Below, one piece after another: positions 50,672 to 60,355 of a DNA stretch of 64,000 bases (position 1 is the first letter of the stretch; the number at the start of each line of letters is the position of its first letter). A program made the position numbers and the translations under genes. Under the pieces are notes generated by a model that was not told the origin of the DNA, did no database searches, and worked only from the letters and a program-made list of their open reading frames with translations. Source of the DNA: Aquipseudomonas alcaligenes NBRC 14159 (GTDB lineage: Bacteria; Pseudomonadota; Gammaproteobacteria; Pseudomonadales; Pseudomonadaceae); the NCBI RefSeq assembly GCF_000467105.1, contig NZ_BATI01000017.1, positions 1 through 64,000 on the forward strand, written 5' to 3'.

Positions 50672-51790
50672 TCAGATCCCCAGTTGTGTGCAGATCAGCG
50701 TGATCAGCGCATCGCTGACCACCAGCGCGACGATGATGCTGACCACCGCGCGGGTCGTCGCCTGGCCCACGGCCTGGGCGTTGCGGCCGCAGGCCAGGCC
50801 GTAGTGGCAGCCGATCAGGCCGATCAGCACGGCGAACACCAGGCTCTTGAACACGCCCAGCAGGAAGTCGGTGAGGCTGAGCATCTCCAGGCTCTGGTGG
50901 AGGTACTGCGCGGCGGAGATGTCGAACAGCCCGGCGCCGATGACGAAGCCGCCGAGGATGCCCAGGGCATCGGCGAACACGCACAGCAGCGGCATGGCCA
51001 CCAGCAGCGCCAGCAGACGCGGCAGCACGAGGAATTCCAGCGGCGGGAAGCCGAAGGTCTTCAGCGCGTCGATCTCCTCGTTGGCCTGCATGCTGCCCAG
51101 TTCGGCGGCGTAGGCCGCGCCGGTGCGCCCGGCCATGATCACTGCGGTCATCAGCGCGCCCATCTCGCGGGTCATGCCGATGGCCACCATGTTGGCGATG
51201 TACAGCTGGGCGCCGAAGGCTTCCAGCTGGGCAGCGCCGACGAAGGCGAGGATCAGGCCGACCAGGGTGGCGATCAACGCGACGATGGGTAGGGCGCCGG
51301 GGCCGCACTGCTGCAGGGCCAGCCAGAAGTCGCCGCCACGCAGGCGCGCGTGCCCGTGCAGCAGGTTGAGCAGGGCCAGGCTGACTTCGCCGAGGAAGGT
51401 GGCCGCGGTGCTCAGGCTGGCCTGGGCCGCCATGGCCATCAGGCCCAGGCGGGTCAGCGGCCCGCCGCGCGTCTGGGCACTGCTGCCGGGCTGGATCGGA
51501 TGGGCGCTGCCCATCTGCAGCAGGCGCTCGACGCCGTCCGGCAGTTCCAGCCAGCGCAACTGCAGCTGGCGCTCCTTGGCTAGGCGTTGCAGGCGCCGCA
51601 GCAGGGCCAGCAGGCTGCTGTCCCAGGCCGCGACCGTTACCCGTACCGGCAGCTCGGCGTCCTGGCTGGCGAAGGCCTCGAACACCGCCTGCAGGTCCGG
51701 CTTGCGCGTGGCCAGGGTCCAGTGGCCGCTGACGCAGAGGTGCGTGCGGCCCTGGGTGTCCTGTTGCCAGCGCAGTTCGGCGGCGTCCAT
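50672..51790 (-). CDS. MlaE-type permease with N-terminal STAS-like domain
   Basis: 372 residues. The first ~115 residues form a STAS-like/small regulatory domain (LRWQQDTQGRTHLCVSGHWTL, VTVAAWDSSLLALLRRLQ). The MlaE domain follows with five or six helices (ALPIVALIATLVGLILAFVGA, MVAIGMTREMGALMTAVIMAGRTGAAYAAELGSM, ALLVAMPLLCVFADALGILGGFVIGAG, VVSIIVALVVSDALITLI). In Mla the STAS role is played by separate MlaB; here it is fused. Starts 26 bp after parC on the same strand. Confidence 0.9.
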   Translation of the reverse strand: MDAAELRWQQDTQGRTHLCVSGHWTLATRKPDLQAVFEAFASQDAELPVRVTVAAWDSSLLALLRRLQRLAKERQLQLRWLELPDGVERLLQMGSAHPIQPGSSAQTRGGPLTRLGLMAMAAQASLSTAATFLGEVSLALLNLLHGHARLRGGDFWLALQQCGPGALPIVALIATLVGLILAFVGAAQLEAFGAQLYIANMVAIGMTREMGALMTAVIMAGRTGAAYAAELGSMQANEEIDALKTFGFPPLEFLVLPRLLALLVAMPLLCVFADALGILGGFVIGAGLFDISAAQYLHQSLEMLSLTDFLLGVFKSLVFAVLIGLIGCHYGLACGRNAQAVGQATTRAVVSIIVALVVSDALITLICTQLGI

Positions 51791-51816
51791 GGTGCGTCTC
51801 CTTGGCGGTCGCGCGG

Positions 51817-54078
51817 TCAGGCGCCGGGCACCTCGACCAGCAGCTGGTCGACCCGCTGGAAGCCACGCGGCAGCTTGTTGCCACGGCGGCCACGCTCACC
51901 CTTGTAGTGCTCCAGGTCGTCGGCCTTGAGCGTCAGGGTGCGCTTGCCGGCCTGCAGCACCAGCGCCGCGCCGCTGGGCAGCACGGCCAGGTCGGTGAGG
52001 TATTCCTCGCGGCTGGCCACGCGCTCACCGGGGATGCCGATGATCTTGTTGCCCTTGCCTTTGCCCAGTTGCGGCAGATCGCGCACCGGGAACAGCAGCA
52101 GGCGGCCTTCGGTGGTCACCGCCGCCAGCCAGTTGTCCTCGACACTGGTCACCGGCTTGGGCGGCACCACCAGCGAGCCGTTGGGCAGGGACAGCAGGGC
52201 CTTGCCGGCCTTGTTCTTGGCCTGCAGGTCCTCGCCCTTGACCACGAAGCCGTAGCCGGCGTCCGAGGCGATCACGTACAGGGCGCTGTCGTCCGGCAGC
52301 AGCACGCAGTCGAAGGTCGCGCCCGGTGGCGGGGTCAGGCGGCCGGTGAGCGGCTCGCCCTGGCCACGGGCCGACGGCAGCGAGTGCGCGGCCAGCGAGT
52401 AGCTGCGCCCGGTCGAGTCGATAAACACCGCGTACTGATTCGAGCGGCCCGGCGCGGCGGCCTTGAAGCCGTCGCCGGCCTTGTACGACAGGCCGGTGGC
52501 GTCGATATCGTGGCCCTTGGCGCAACGTACCCAGCCTTTTTCCGAGAGCACCACAGTGACCGGTTCGGTCGGCATCAGCTCGGTTTCCGACAGGGCGCGG
52601 GCTTCGGCGCGGGCGACGATCGGCGAGCGGCGGTTGTCGCCGTATTTCTCGGCGTCGTCGAGGATTTCCTGGCGCACCAGCTTCTTCAGCTTGGCTTCGC
52701 TGCCGAGCAGGGCCAGCAGCTTGTCGCGCTCCTTGGCCAGCTCGTCCTGCTCGCCACGGATCTTCATCTCTTCCAGACGCGCCAGCTGACGCAGGCGGGT
52801 GTCGAGGATGTAGTCGGCCTGCACCTCGGTCAGACCGAAGCGCGCCATCAGCACCGGCTTGGGCTGGTCCTCGGTGCGGATGATGTGGATCACTTCGTCC
52901 AGATTGAGGAAGGCAACCAGCAAGCCCTCCAACAGGTGCAGGCGCTTCTCGACCTTGTCCAGGCGGAACTGCAGGCGGCGCCGTACGGTGCCAACGCGGT
53001 AGACCAGCCACTCGGTGAGCAGGGTGCGCAGGTCTTTCACCTGTGGCTTGCCGTCCAGGCCGATGACGTTGGTGTTGACCCGGTAGCTGGACTCCAGGTC
53101 GGTGGTGGCGAATAGGTGGGTCATCAGCTCGTCGGCATCCACGCGGTTGGAGCGCGGGATGATGACGATGCGGCAGGGGTTTTCGTGGTCCGACTCGTCG
53201 CGCAGGTCGGCGACCATCGGCAGCTTCTTGGCCTGCATCTGCGCGGCGATCTGCTCCAGCACCTTGGCTCCGGAGACCTGATGCGGCAACGCGGTGACCA
53301 CGATATCGCCGTCCTCGACGCGGTACACGGCGCGCATGCGCACCGAGCCCCGGCCGGTTTCGTAGATCTTCAGCAGGTCGGCCTTGGGCGTGATGACTTC
53401 CGCCTCGGTGGGGAAGTCAGGGCCCTGGATGTGCTCGCATAGTTGCTCGACCGTGGCGCTCGGCTCGTCCAGCAGGCGCACGCAGGCAGTAGCCACCTCG
53501 CGCAGGTTGTGCGGCGGCACGTCGGTGGCCATGCCCACGGCGATGCCGGTGGTGCCATTCAACAAGAGGTTGGGCAGCCGCGCCGGCAGGGTGGCCGGCT
53601 CGTCCAGGGTGCCGTCGAAGTTCGGCACCCAGTCCACCGTGCCCTGGCCCAGCTCGGCCAGCAGCACTTCCGAGTAACGCGACAGGCGCGCCTCGGTGTA
53701 ACGCATGGCGGCGAAGGACTTGGGATCGTCCGGCGCACCCCAGTTGCCCTGGCCGTCGACCAGGGTGTAGCGGTAGCTGAACGGCTGCGCCATCAGCACC
53801 ATGGCTTCGTAGCAGGCGCTGTCGCCGTGCGGGTGGAACTTGCCGAGCACGTCACCGACGGTACGCGCCGACTTCTTGTGCTTGGCGTCGGCGTCCAGGC
53901 CCAGCTCGCTCATGGCATAGACGATGCGCCGCTGCACAGGCTTCAAACCGTCGCCGATATGCGGCAGGGCGCGGTCCATGATCACGTACATGGAATAGTT
54001 GAGATAAGCCTGCTCGGTGAAATCGGCGAGGGAACGGCGTTCCACGCCTTCCAGGCTCAAATCGAGGGAGTCGCTCAT
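51817..54078 (-). CDS. parC: DNA topoisomerase IV subunit A
   Basis: 753 residues. Catalytic Tyr in [12 protein letters not shown] segment [14 protein letters not shown] with Ser87 and Glu91 unchanged from quinolone-susceptible P. aeruginosa, and NFDGTLDEP; the C-terminal beta-pinwheel starts about residue 500. With ParE it decatenates daughter chromosomes. Length and numbering agree with P. aeruginosa ParC. Confidence 0.98.
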   Translation of the reverse strand: MSDSLDLSLEGVERRSLADFTEQAYLNYSMYVIMDRALPHIGDGLKPVQRRIVYAMSELGLDADAKHKKSARTVGDVLGKFHPHGDSACYEAMVLMAQPFSYRYTLVDGQGNWGAPDDPKSFAAMRYTEARLSRYSEVLLAELGQGTVDWVPNFDGTLDEPATLPARLPNLLLNGTTGIAVGMATDVPPHNLREVATACVRLLDEPSATVEQLCEHIQGPDFPTEAEVITPKADLLKIYETGRGSVRMRAVYRVEDGDIVVTALPHQVSGAKVLEQIAAQMQAKKLPMVADLRDESDHENPCRIVIIPRSNRVDADELMTHLFATTDLESSYRVNTNVIGLDGKPQVKDLRTLLTEWLVYRVGTVRRRLQFRLDKVEKRLHLLEGLLVAFLNLDEVIHIIRTEDQPKPVLMARFGLTEVQADYILDTRLRQLARLEEMKIRGEQDELAKERDKLLALLGSEAKLKKLVRQEILDDAEKYGDNRRSPIVARAEARALSETELMPTEPVTVVLSEKGWVRCAKGHDIDATGLSYKAGDGFKAAAPGRSNQYAVFIDSTGRSYSLAAHSLPSARGQGEPLTGRLTPPPGATFDCVLLPDDSALYVIASDAGYGFVVKGEDLQAKNKAGKALLSLPNGSLVVPPKPVTSVEDNWLAAVTTEGRLLLFPVRDLPQLGKGKGNKIIGIPGERVASREEYLTDLAVLPSGAALVLQAGKRTLTLKADDLEHYKGERGRRGNKLPRGFQRVDQLLVEVPGA

Positions 54079-54088
54079 GCGTGCCTCA

Positions 54089-54610
54089 TTATCGTGTTGA
54101 TTGGCGCAGCACCAGGGTGCCGCCCTTCTGAGTGAATTCGAGTTGCTTGAGGGCGCTCATGCCGAGCAGCACCTCGTGGCCTTCCATGCCGGGGGTGATC
54201 AGTGCCGCCACCTCGCGCAGCTGGATATCGCCGAGCTGCAGCAAGCCGAGGCGAGTGCGCCAGCCGGTGACTGTGCCGTTGGCGGTGCGGATCTGTACGG
54301 GAGCGCCGGGCTGCAGGCCGAGCTCCTTGGCCAGCTGCTGCGGAATGGCCACGGCGCTGGCGCCGGTATCGAGGAGGAAGGTCACGGTGTGACCGTCGAT
54401 CCTGCCGTCCAGCAGGTAGTGGCCGCCGCGGCTGCTGGCCAGGCTGACTTCGATGTAGCCGTCGCCATGCACCGACTGCGGCTGGCGATTGGGGTTGGCC
54501 TGCTGCTCTTCCCAGTTGCCGAACCAGTGGGTGGCCAGGGCCAGGGCGGCGACCCAGGCCAGCACCAGCATGATGCGGGCGGCACGCTGGCCGGCCGGCC
54601 GCTCGCTCAT
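54089..54610 (-). CDS. Retropepsin-like aspartic protease, membrane-anchored
   Basis: 173 residues with one N-terminal membrane helix ([19 protein letters not shown]) and a periplasmic single-lobed aspartic protease domain: [13 protein letters not shown] (catalytic Asp), [16 protein letters not shown] (flap) and [12 protein letters not shown]. This is the TIGR02281/clan AA type, expected to act as a dimer. It shares design with the frameshifted gene at 34076 but has a different N-terminus. It lies between parC and the phytase-like gene; overlapping starts/stops indicate one transcript. Confidence 0.85.
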   Translation of the reverse strand: MSERPAGQRAARIMLVLAWVAALALATHWFGNWEEQQANPNRQPQSVHGDGYIEVSLASSRGGHYLLDGRIDGHTVTFLLDTGASAVAIPQQLAKELGLQPGAPVQIRTANGTVTGWRTRLGLLQLGDIQLREVAALITPGMEGHEVLLGMSALKQLEFTQKGGTLVLRQSTR

Positions 54611-55599
54611 GGCGCGCTCCAGCCGCCGGCCGGCGCCTTGAACTGCCAGAGCAGCGGGCGGCGCTCGCCGTCGGCGCGGGCCAGGTCGTTGTTGTCCAGG
54701 CCCAGCCAGGCACCCTCCTGATCCAGCCACAGGGCCTCGGCGACGCCGTAGGGTTCGGGGTAGGCGCGACCCTCGGCCAGGGCGGCAGCGACGAACGACC
54801 AGCATTTTTCTTCCGCGCCGGTCGTCGGGTCACGGCGGCAGATGCGGTGTTCCAGACGTTCCAGGCTGAACAGCTTGCCGTCGAAGTAGGCCAGGTCGCC
54901 AAAGCTGCGCGGGTAGTGCGCATCGCTCTGTGGGGTGAGCGGTGAGCGCCGCTGCCCGGCCTCGGACATCAGGATGCAGCCGCCGGTGCAGCGCCAGCGG
55001 CCCTTCTCCAGGTGCAGTACCAGCAGGCCGCGGCGCTCACGCTCGGCGGCCAGCCACAGGCGCGTGCCGCCCGGCTCGATGGCCAGGCCCTCGAGCAGGG
55101 CGTTGTGGCGCAGCAGCATGCCGCTGGCGCGCGCCTGGCGGATCAGACCGTCCGGCAGCGCCAGCCATTCGGCCATGCCGCTGGGACCCACCTGCAGCAG
55201 GGCGACGTGCGCCTCGCTGAGCAGGTAGCGGTTGCCCTTGGCGTCGCAGCTGATGCTTTCGAAGTCGAGCTTGCCGCCGCGCACCAGGTTGGCGGCCCAG
55301 GTGCGCATGCGCAGGCCCCAGGGCAGGGCGCTGGGCGGTACCGGCGGGGCATCGAAGGTCTCGGCCTCGGCCTGCCAGACGCCATCGCCCGGCTGCAGGC
55401 GGTACAGGCGGTCGTCCTCGCGGTCGGACAGCGCCAGCCATTCGCCGCCGCAGCGGGTCAGGCCGGACAGGTTGCCGGCGGTCATGCCGGCTACCGGGTG
55501 CTCGGCGAGCAGCTCCAGTTCCGCCAGCGCGGCAGGCTGGTCGCCGGCAGCGGCCGTACCGGCCAGCAGCAGGCCAGCCAGGGCCAGGCTCAGCCTCAC
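54607..55599 (-). CDS. Esterase-like-activity-of-phytase family protein, exported
   Basis: 330 residues with signal peptide MRLSLALAGLLLAGTAAAG. Beta-propeller-like pattern of the PF13449 'esterase-like activity of phytase' family: NLSGLTRCGGEWLALSDREDD, DFESISCDAKGNRYLLSEAH, NALLEGLAIEPGGTRLWLAAERERRG and PYGVAEALWLDQEGAWLGLDNND. Substrate not known; alkaline phosphatase-type or lactone hydrolysis has been proposed for relatives. Sits between parE and the aspartic protease, as recalled for PA4966. Confidence 0.82.
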   Translation of the reverse strand: MRLSLALAGLLLAGTAAAGDQPAALAELELLAEHPVAGMTAGNLSGLTRCGGEWLALSDREDDRLYRLQPGDGVWQAEAETFDAPPVPPSALPWGLRMRTWAANLVRGGKLDFESISCDAKGNRYLLSEAHVALLQVGPSGMAEWLALPDGLIRQARASGMLLRHNALLEGLAIEPGGTRLWLAAERERRGLLVLHLEKGRWRCTGGCILMSEAGQRRSPLTPQSDAHYPRSFGDLAYFDGKLFSLERLEHRICRRDPTTGAEEKCWSFVAAALAEGRAYPEPYGVAEALWLDQEGAWLGLDNNDLARADGERRPLLWQFKAPAGGWSAP

Positions 55600-57494
55600 G
55601 CCAGCACCTCGGCCAGGTTGCCCTTGCTTTCCAGCCAGCTCTTGCGGTCGCCGGCGCGCTTCTTCGCCAGCAGCATGTCCATCACCTCATGGGTAGCCTG
55701 GAAGTCGTCCAGGCTCAGCTGCACCAGGCGTCGGGTGTTGGGGTCCATGGTGGTTTCGCGCAGTTGCGGCGGGTTCATCTCGCCAAGGCCCTTGAAGCGG
55801 GTGACCTGCGGCTTGCCACGGCGCTTCTCGGCTACCAGGCGGTCGAGGATGCCGTCGCGCTCGGCCTCGTCGAGGGCGTAGAAGACTTCCTTGCCCAGGT
55901 CGATGCGGTACAGCGGCGGCATCGCCACATAGACGTGGCCGGCTTCCACCAGCGGGCGGAAGTGACGGACGAACAGGGCGCAAAGCAGGGTGGCGATATG
56001 CAGGCCGTCGGAGTCGGCGTCGGCGAGGATGCAGATCTTGCCGTAGCGCAGCTGCGACAGATCGCTGGAGCCCGGATCGATGCCGATGGCCACAGCGATG
56101 TCGTGGACTTCCTGCGAGGCCAGCACTTCGCCGCCGTCCACTTCCCAGGTGTTCAGAATCTTGCCGCGCAGCGGCATGATCGCCTGGAACTCCTTGTCGC
56201 GCGCCTGCTTGGCCGAGCCACCGGCGGAGTCACCTTCCACCAGGAACAGCTCGGCGCGCATCGGGTCCTGCCCCGCGCAGTCGGCCAGCTTGCCGGGCAG
56301 CGCCGGGCCCTGGGTGATCTTCTTGCGCTCGACCTTCTTGCCGGCTTTCAGGCGGCGACCGGCGTTGCCAATGGCCTGCTCGGCCAGCAGCAGGCCGGTT
56401 TCCGGGTGGGCGTTGAGCCACAGGCTGAAGGCGTCCTTCACTACGCCCGAAACGAAGGCGGCTGCCTCGCGCGAGGACAGGCGCTCCTTGGTCTGGCCGG
56501 AGAACTGCGCCTCCTGCATCTTCATCGACAGCACGAAGGCGATGCGTTCCCAGACGTCTTCCGGGGCCAGCTTGACCCCGCGTGGCAGCAGGTTGCGGAA
56601 CTCGCAGAACTCGCGCATGGCGTCCAGCAGGCCCTGGCGCAGGCCGTTGACGTGGGTGCCGCCCTGGGCGGTGGGGATCAGGTTGACGTAGCTCTCCTGC
56701 AGCGACTCGCCGCCTTCCGGCAGCCACAGCAGGGCCCAGTCCACCGCTTCCTGGTTGCCGGCCAGCGAGCCGCAGAACGGCTCGTCGGGCAGGCGCACGT
56801 ACTCGCTCACCGCATCGGTGAGGTAGGAGCGCAGGCCGTCCTCGAAGTACCAGCGGGTGGTCTCGTCGAGGTTCTTGTCGGTGAAGGTGACTTCCAGGCC
56901 CGGGCAGAGCACGGCCTTGGCCTTGAGCACATGCTTGAGGCGGCTGATGGAGAACTTGGGCGAGTCGAAGTACTGCGGATCGGGCCAGAAACGCACGCTG
57001 GTGCCGGTGTTGCGCTTGCCGACCGTGCCAATCACTTCCAGGTCGGTAGCCTTGAAGCCGTCGGCGAAGGTCATGCGGTGCTCGTTGCCGTCACGCTTGA
57101 CCTTGACCTCGACCTGGTTGGACAGGGCGTTGACCACCGAGATGCCCACGCCGTGCAGACCGCCGGAGAACTGGTAGTTCTTGTTGGAGAACTTGCCGCC
57201 GGCGTGCAGCTTGGTGAGGATCAGCTCGACGCCGGGGATGCCTTCTTCGGGGTGAATGTCCACCGGCATGCCGCGGCCGTCGTCGATCACCTCCAGCGAG
57301 TTGTCGGCATGGAGGATCACCTGGATGGTCTTGGCGTGGCCGGCCAGCGCTTCGTCGACGCTGTTGTCGATGACTTCCTGGGCCAGGTGGTTGGGCCGCG
57401 CCGTGTCGGTGTACATGCCCGGGCGCTTGCGCACCGGGTCCAGACCGGACAGTACTTCGATGGCATCGGCGTTGTAGGCGTTCTGCTGGGCCAT
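55596..57494 (-). CDS. parE: DNA topoisomerase IV subunit B
   Basis: 632 residues. GHKL ATPase: DNSVDEALAGHA, DDGRGMPVDIHPEEG, HAGGKFSNKNYQFSGGLHGVG; TOPRIM: LFLVEGDSAGGSAKQARD (as ELFLVEGDSAGGS) and ILADADSDGLHI; C-terminal RFKGLGEMNPPQLRETTMDP. Partner of the ParC encoded downstream. The stop overlaps the phytase-like gene start. Confidence 0.98.
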   Translation of the reverse strand: MAQQNAYNADAIEVLSGLDPVRKRPGMYTDTARPNHLAQEVIDNSVDEALAGHAKTIQVILHADNSLEVIDDGRGMPVDIHPEEGIPGVELILTKLHAGGKFSNKNYQFSGGLHGVGISVVNALSNQVEVKVKRDGNEHRMTFADGFKATDLEVIGTVGKRNTGTSVRFWPDPQYFDSPKFSISRLKHVLKAKAVLCPGLEVTFTDKNLDETTRWYFEDGLRSYLTDAVSEYVRLPDEPFCGSLAGNQEAVDWALLWLPEGGESLQESYVNLIPTAQGGTHVNGLRQGLLDAMREFCEFRNLLPRGVKLAPEDVWERIAFVLSMKMQEAQFSGQTKERLSSREAAAFVSGVVKDAFSLWLNAHPETGLLLAEQAIGNAGRRLKAGKKVERKKITQGPALPGKLADCAGQDPMRAELFLVEGDSAGGSAKQARDKEFQAIMPLRGKILNTWEVDGGEVLASQEVHDIAVAIGIDPGSSDLSQLRYGKICILADADSDGLHIATLLCALFVRHFRPLVEAGHVYVAMPPLYRIDLGKEVFYALDEAERDGILDRLVAEKRRGKPQVTRFKGLGEMNPPQLRETTMDPNTRRLVQLSLDDFQATHEVMDMLLAKKRAGDRKSWLESKGNLAEVLA

Positions 57495-57509
57495 GGTGTC
57501 TCTTGTCTA

Positions 57510-58118
57510 TTAAAGGGTGGAAAAGTCGAAGTCTGCCCACAGGGCCGGGTCGAAGCCGGCCAGCGTGAGGATTTCCGGTATGCGTCGGGCAAAGCCCTGG
57601 TAGCTGTGGTCGCCGCCTTCCTGGATGTCCAGGCTGCAGCCGGCGTAGAAGGCCTCGGCCTGGCGGTAGTCGAGGGTCTCGTCGGCCGTCTGCAGCCACA
57701 CCTGGTAGCGCTTGGCGTCACGCGGCTCGGGCATTTCCAGCTCGGCCAGGGCGGCAACGTGGTCGTGGGTCAGCAGCCAGGTTTCGCCGGTGTAGTAGTT
57801 GGTCTGCAGCTCTTCCTTGCCGCCGAACAGCCGGTGCGGGCGCACGGCCGGGTTGATCAGCAGGGCATCGAGGCCATGCTGCTCGGCGAGGTAGGTGGCG
57901 TAGAAACCGCCGAGAGAGCTGCCGACCAGCAACGGCCGGCCCAGCTCGGCGACGGCCGCTTGCAGCTGAGCCATGGCCTGGCGCGGGTGATGGTGCAGGG
58001 CCGGCACGCGCAGCTGCTGGGCGATGCCGCAGTGTTCGGCCACCTTGAGCAGCTGGCTGGCCTTGGTCGAGGTCGGCGAGCTGTTGAGGCCGTGGATATA
58101 GAGGATGCTGGGAGTCAT
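57510..58118 (-). CDS. yqiA: YqiA-type esterase
   Basis: 202 residues of the UPF0227/YqiA alpha/beta hydrolase family: SILYIHGLNSSPTSTKA (oxyanion side), VGSSLGGFYATYLAEQ (nucleophile Ser), LINPAVRPHRLF, and the catalytic His in EGGDHSYQGF. Length matches YqiA. The cpdA-yqiA-parE order is conserved in enterics and pseudomonads. Confidence 0.92.
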   Translation of the reverse strand: MTPSILYIHGLNSSPTSTKASQLLKVAEHCGIAQQLRVPALHHHPRQAMAQLQAAVAELGRPLLVGSSLGGFYATYLAEQHGLDALLINPAVRPHRLFGGKEELQTNYYTGETWLLTHDHVAALAELEMPEPRDAKRYQVWLQTADETLDYRQAEAFYAGCSLDIQEGGDHSYQGFARRIPEILTLAGFDPALWADFDFSTL

Positions 58119-58180
58119 GGAGCGGGAGGCTACAAGCTAGGCGGCGCCAGCCGCAAGCATTGACATCCGGCGGTGCGGAG

Positions 58181-58996
58181 TTAGTAGCCTTTGACGCTGT
58201 AGTCGACTTCGAAGTGGATGCCGGTGACCCGCGACACGCCGGTCTCCAGCCGTCCGTCGGCATGCAGGCGCAGCCAGCGGTAGCCGGGCGCCGTGCTGTC
58301 GACCTGGAATTCCTCGCTGCCGGGGGCGAACTGCACGCAGGTCGAGGGCGAGGCGAGCAGGCGAATGCCACCGCGCTGCTGGTCGAACTCCTGATGAATG
58401 TGACCCCAGAGCACCGCGCGCACCTGCGGGTGGCGCTCCAGCACGGCGAACAGGGCGTCCGGGTTGCGCAGGCCGATCGGCTCCATCCAGCGGCAGCCGA
58501 TGGACACCGGGTGATGGTGGAAACACACCAGATGGTGGCGTTCGGGCGCTTCGCTCAGCGCGCGCTCCAGCAGCTGCAGCTGGTCGTCGGCCAGGTAGCC
58601 GGGCACGGCGCCGGGAATCGAGGAGTCGAGCAGGATGATGCGCCAGTGGCCCAGATCCACGACCGGTTGCAGCAGATCGCTGCCGGCGCAGGCCTGCTGC
58701 ATGGCTGGCAGCTCGTCGTGATTGCCGGGGAACCAGCGCGTCGGCGCGTTGAGCTGCGCGCTGAGGTCGCGAAAACGCTGGTAGGAGGCCAGGCTGCCGT
58801 CCTGCGAGAGGTCGCCGCTGGCGAGGATCAGGTCGATCTGCGGCTGTTCCGTCTGCACCCGCTCGATGACCTTGGCCAGGCTGTCGCAGGTATCCATGCC
58901 GAGCAGCTTGCCGTCTTCCTCGGCAAATAGGTGACTGTCCGAGAGCTGAACCAGCAGCACCGGGCGATCAGAGGCAAGAGACGACGGGCGCGACAA
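58181..58996 (-). CDS. cpdA: 3',5'-cyclic-AMP phosphodiesterase CpdA
   Basis: 271 residues of class III phosphodiesterase. Metallophosphoesterase motifs run in order: QLSDSHLF, ASGDLSQDG, FPGNHDE, FHHHPVS and WGHIHQE. It hydrolyses cAMP in the cytoplasm and so limits the Vfr/CRP regulon. The upstream region has CRP/Vfr-like half sites (see separate entry), which fits the known feedback of Vfr on cpdA in P. aeruginosa. Confidence 0.95.
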   Translation of the reverse strand: MSRPSSLASDRPVLLVQLSDSHLFAEEDGKLLGMDTCDSLAKVIERVQTEQPQIDLILASGDLSQDGSLASYQRFRDLSAQLNAPTRWFPGNHDELPAMQQACAGSDLLQPVVDLGHWRIILLDSSIPGAVPGYLADDQLQLLERALSEAPERHHLVCFHHHPVSIGCRWMEPIGLRNPDALFAVLERHPQVRAVLWGHIHQEFDQQRGGIRLLASPSTCVQFAPGSEEFQVDSTAPGYRWLRLHADGRLETGVSRVTGIHFEVDYSVKGY

Positions 58997-59059
58997 GGGC
59001 CAACTCCTGAACAGGGTTTCAGGATTATGGTGGGTGAAATGCGATTCGGTAAACCCGGC

Positions 59060-59098
59060 AAACGTGAACCCGTCACATTTGCGTGGTTGTGATCACAA
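59060..59098. promoter_or_regulatory. CRP/Vfr-like half sites upstream of cpdA
   Basis: GTGA-N5-TCAC with AAA/TTT flanks at 59060-59080, one base shorter than the canonical N6 spacing, and a nearby TGTGATCACA palindrome at 59089-59098. They lie 64-102 bp upstream of the cpdA start. Binding is inferred and the spacing is imperfect. Confidence 0.4.
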
Positions 59099-59539
59099 CA
59101 CCGGCGTCAGCTCGTGGCCGCAGGCGATGCAATGGCTCAGCCACTCACCGAGGAACAGGTTGAGCTGGGTCTTCTCGTCCGGCTGGTGCATGGCGGCATT
59201 GGGGTAGGGATAGATGCCGCGAAAACGCCGCGCGTTCTCCGCGCCAATCACCTCGGCCATGCGCGCGTCGTGGTAGGCGCGCACTTCCAGGCGCGGTACC
59301 GGCAGCCACGCCAGGCTGTGTTCCTGGCGCACTTCCAGGGTGGTGGTGTAGGGGCAGTTTTCGGTGACGCGCAGCAGCAGTACGCCGAGCAGCAGGTCGC
59401 CCTGGCTCAGCGCCACGCGCCGCTCGCCCTGGGCCTCGCGCATGTCCGGCAGCAGGCGCAGCAGGCGCGCGTAGTTGGCTTCGCAAGCGGCCTGCAGTTC
59501 GACCAGGTCGACCCGGTAGCGCTCGCGCAGCAGGTTCAC
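59093..59539 (-). CDS. DUF1249 family protein
   Basis: 148 residues from a GTG start that overlaps the nudF stop (GTGA). Cytoplasmic, no signal. The DUF1249 pattern is visible: YRVDLVELQAACEANYARLLRLLPDM, LEVRAYHDARMAEVIGAENARRF, YPNAAMHQPDEKTQLNLFLGEWLSHCI. Function unknown; always found between the nudix hydrolase and cpdA in relatives. Confidence 0.88.
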   Translation of the reverse strand: MNLLRERYRVDLVELQAACEANYARLLRLLPDMREAQGERRVALSQGDLLLGVLLLRVTENCPYTTTLEVRQEHSLAWLPVPRLEVRAYHDARMAEVIGAENARRFRGIYPYPNAAMHQPDEKTQLNLFLGEWLSHCIACGHELTPVL

Positions 59540-60135
59540 GACCACAGCCCCCGCACTTCGGCACGGTTCAGCGCCAGCCATTGCAGGGCGATGATGCTGG
59601 CGGCGTTGTCGATGCGACCGTCCTTCACCGCCTGCAACGCGTCCTCCAGCGGCCAGACATGCACACGGATGTCCTCGCCTTCCTCGGCCAGGCCATGCAC
59701 GCCGCCGGCGCCCTCGCTGTCGCAACGGCCGATATAGAGATGCACGCGCTCGTCGGAGCCGCCGGGGGAGGGGTAGTACTGGGTGATCGGCCACAGCGCG
59801 GTCAACTCCAGGTCGGCCTCTTCCACGGCCTCGCGACGCGCCACTTCTTCGGGTTGCTCGTCCTTGTCGATCAACCCGGCGACCAGCTCCAGCAGCCAGG
59901 GGTTGCTGCTCTTGTCCATGGCGCCGACGCGGAACTGCTCGATCAGCACCACGCTGTCGCGTTGCGGGTCGTAAGGCAGTACGCACACCGCATCGTGGCG
60001 CACGAACAGCTCGCGGCTGAGCTGCGGGCCCATGCCGCCGGCGAACTGGCGATGGCGCAGCTGCAGGCGATCCAGGCGGTAGAAACCCTTGAAGCAGGTT
60101 TCCCGCTGCAGCACTTCGACATCGGCCTGTGACAT
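59536..60135 (-). CDS. nudF: ADP-ribose pyrophosphatase (Nudix)
   Basis: 199 residues from ATG 60135, which has GAGGGGG upstream; a start at 60159 is less likely. The Nudix box is present as G-x5-E-x7-REAVEEADL, with Asp where the consensus has Gly. LVAGLIDKDEQPEE and YYPSPGGSDERVHLYIG mark the ADP-ribose pyrophosphatase subgroup. It hydrolyses ADP-ribose to AMP and ribose 5-phosphate. First gene of the run nudF-DUF1249-cpdA-yqiA-parE. Confidence 0.94.
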   Translation of the reverse strand: MSQADVEVLQRETCFKGFYRLDRLQLRHRQFAGGMGPQLSRELFVRHDAVCVLPYDPQRDSVVLIEQFRVGAMDKSSNPWLLELVAGLIDKDEQPEEVARREAVEEADLELTALWPITQYYPSPGGSDERVHLYIGRCDSEGAGGVHGLAEEGEDIRVHVWPLEDALQAVKDGRIDNAASIIALQWLALNRAEVRGLWS

Positions 60136-60311
60136 GCAATCCCCCTCGTGGCGCGGCAAAGCTCCGCGCAGAATCCGTTGTGGTGTTGATGAATGTGCGC
60201 GTCGCGGCCCTGCTTTGGCAAGCGCTGGTGCCCGTCCCGGAGCGGTTGGCGCCGGCGCTGTGCGACGGTATCTAACGTAAATAGCAGCCTATTTCATTGG
60301 CTGCCGCTGAG

Positions 60312-60342
60312 TATACTCGGCACGTCTGTTACGACTTAACAG
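60312..60342 (+). promoter_or_regulatory. Promoter and palindrome before the PAS gene
   Basis: TATACT (60312-60317) is a good -10 hexamer. Just downstream is a perfect inverted repeat CTGTTA-N5-TAACAG (60326-60342), overlapping the expected transcription start and ending 13 bp before ATG 60356. The position suits repressor binding or an RNA hairpin. Confidence 0.45.
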
Positions 60343-60355
60343 GGAGGCAGGGTGG

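Noticed and set aside
54089..54610. Recent duplication of the 34076 aspartic protease
   Set aside because: The two share only family motifs; N-termini, lengths and flanking genes differ.
55689..58163. 824-codon open frame on the plus strand
   Set aside because: Antisense of parE and yqiA; no family motif.
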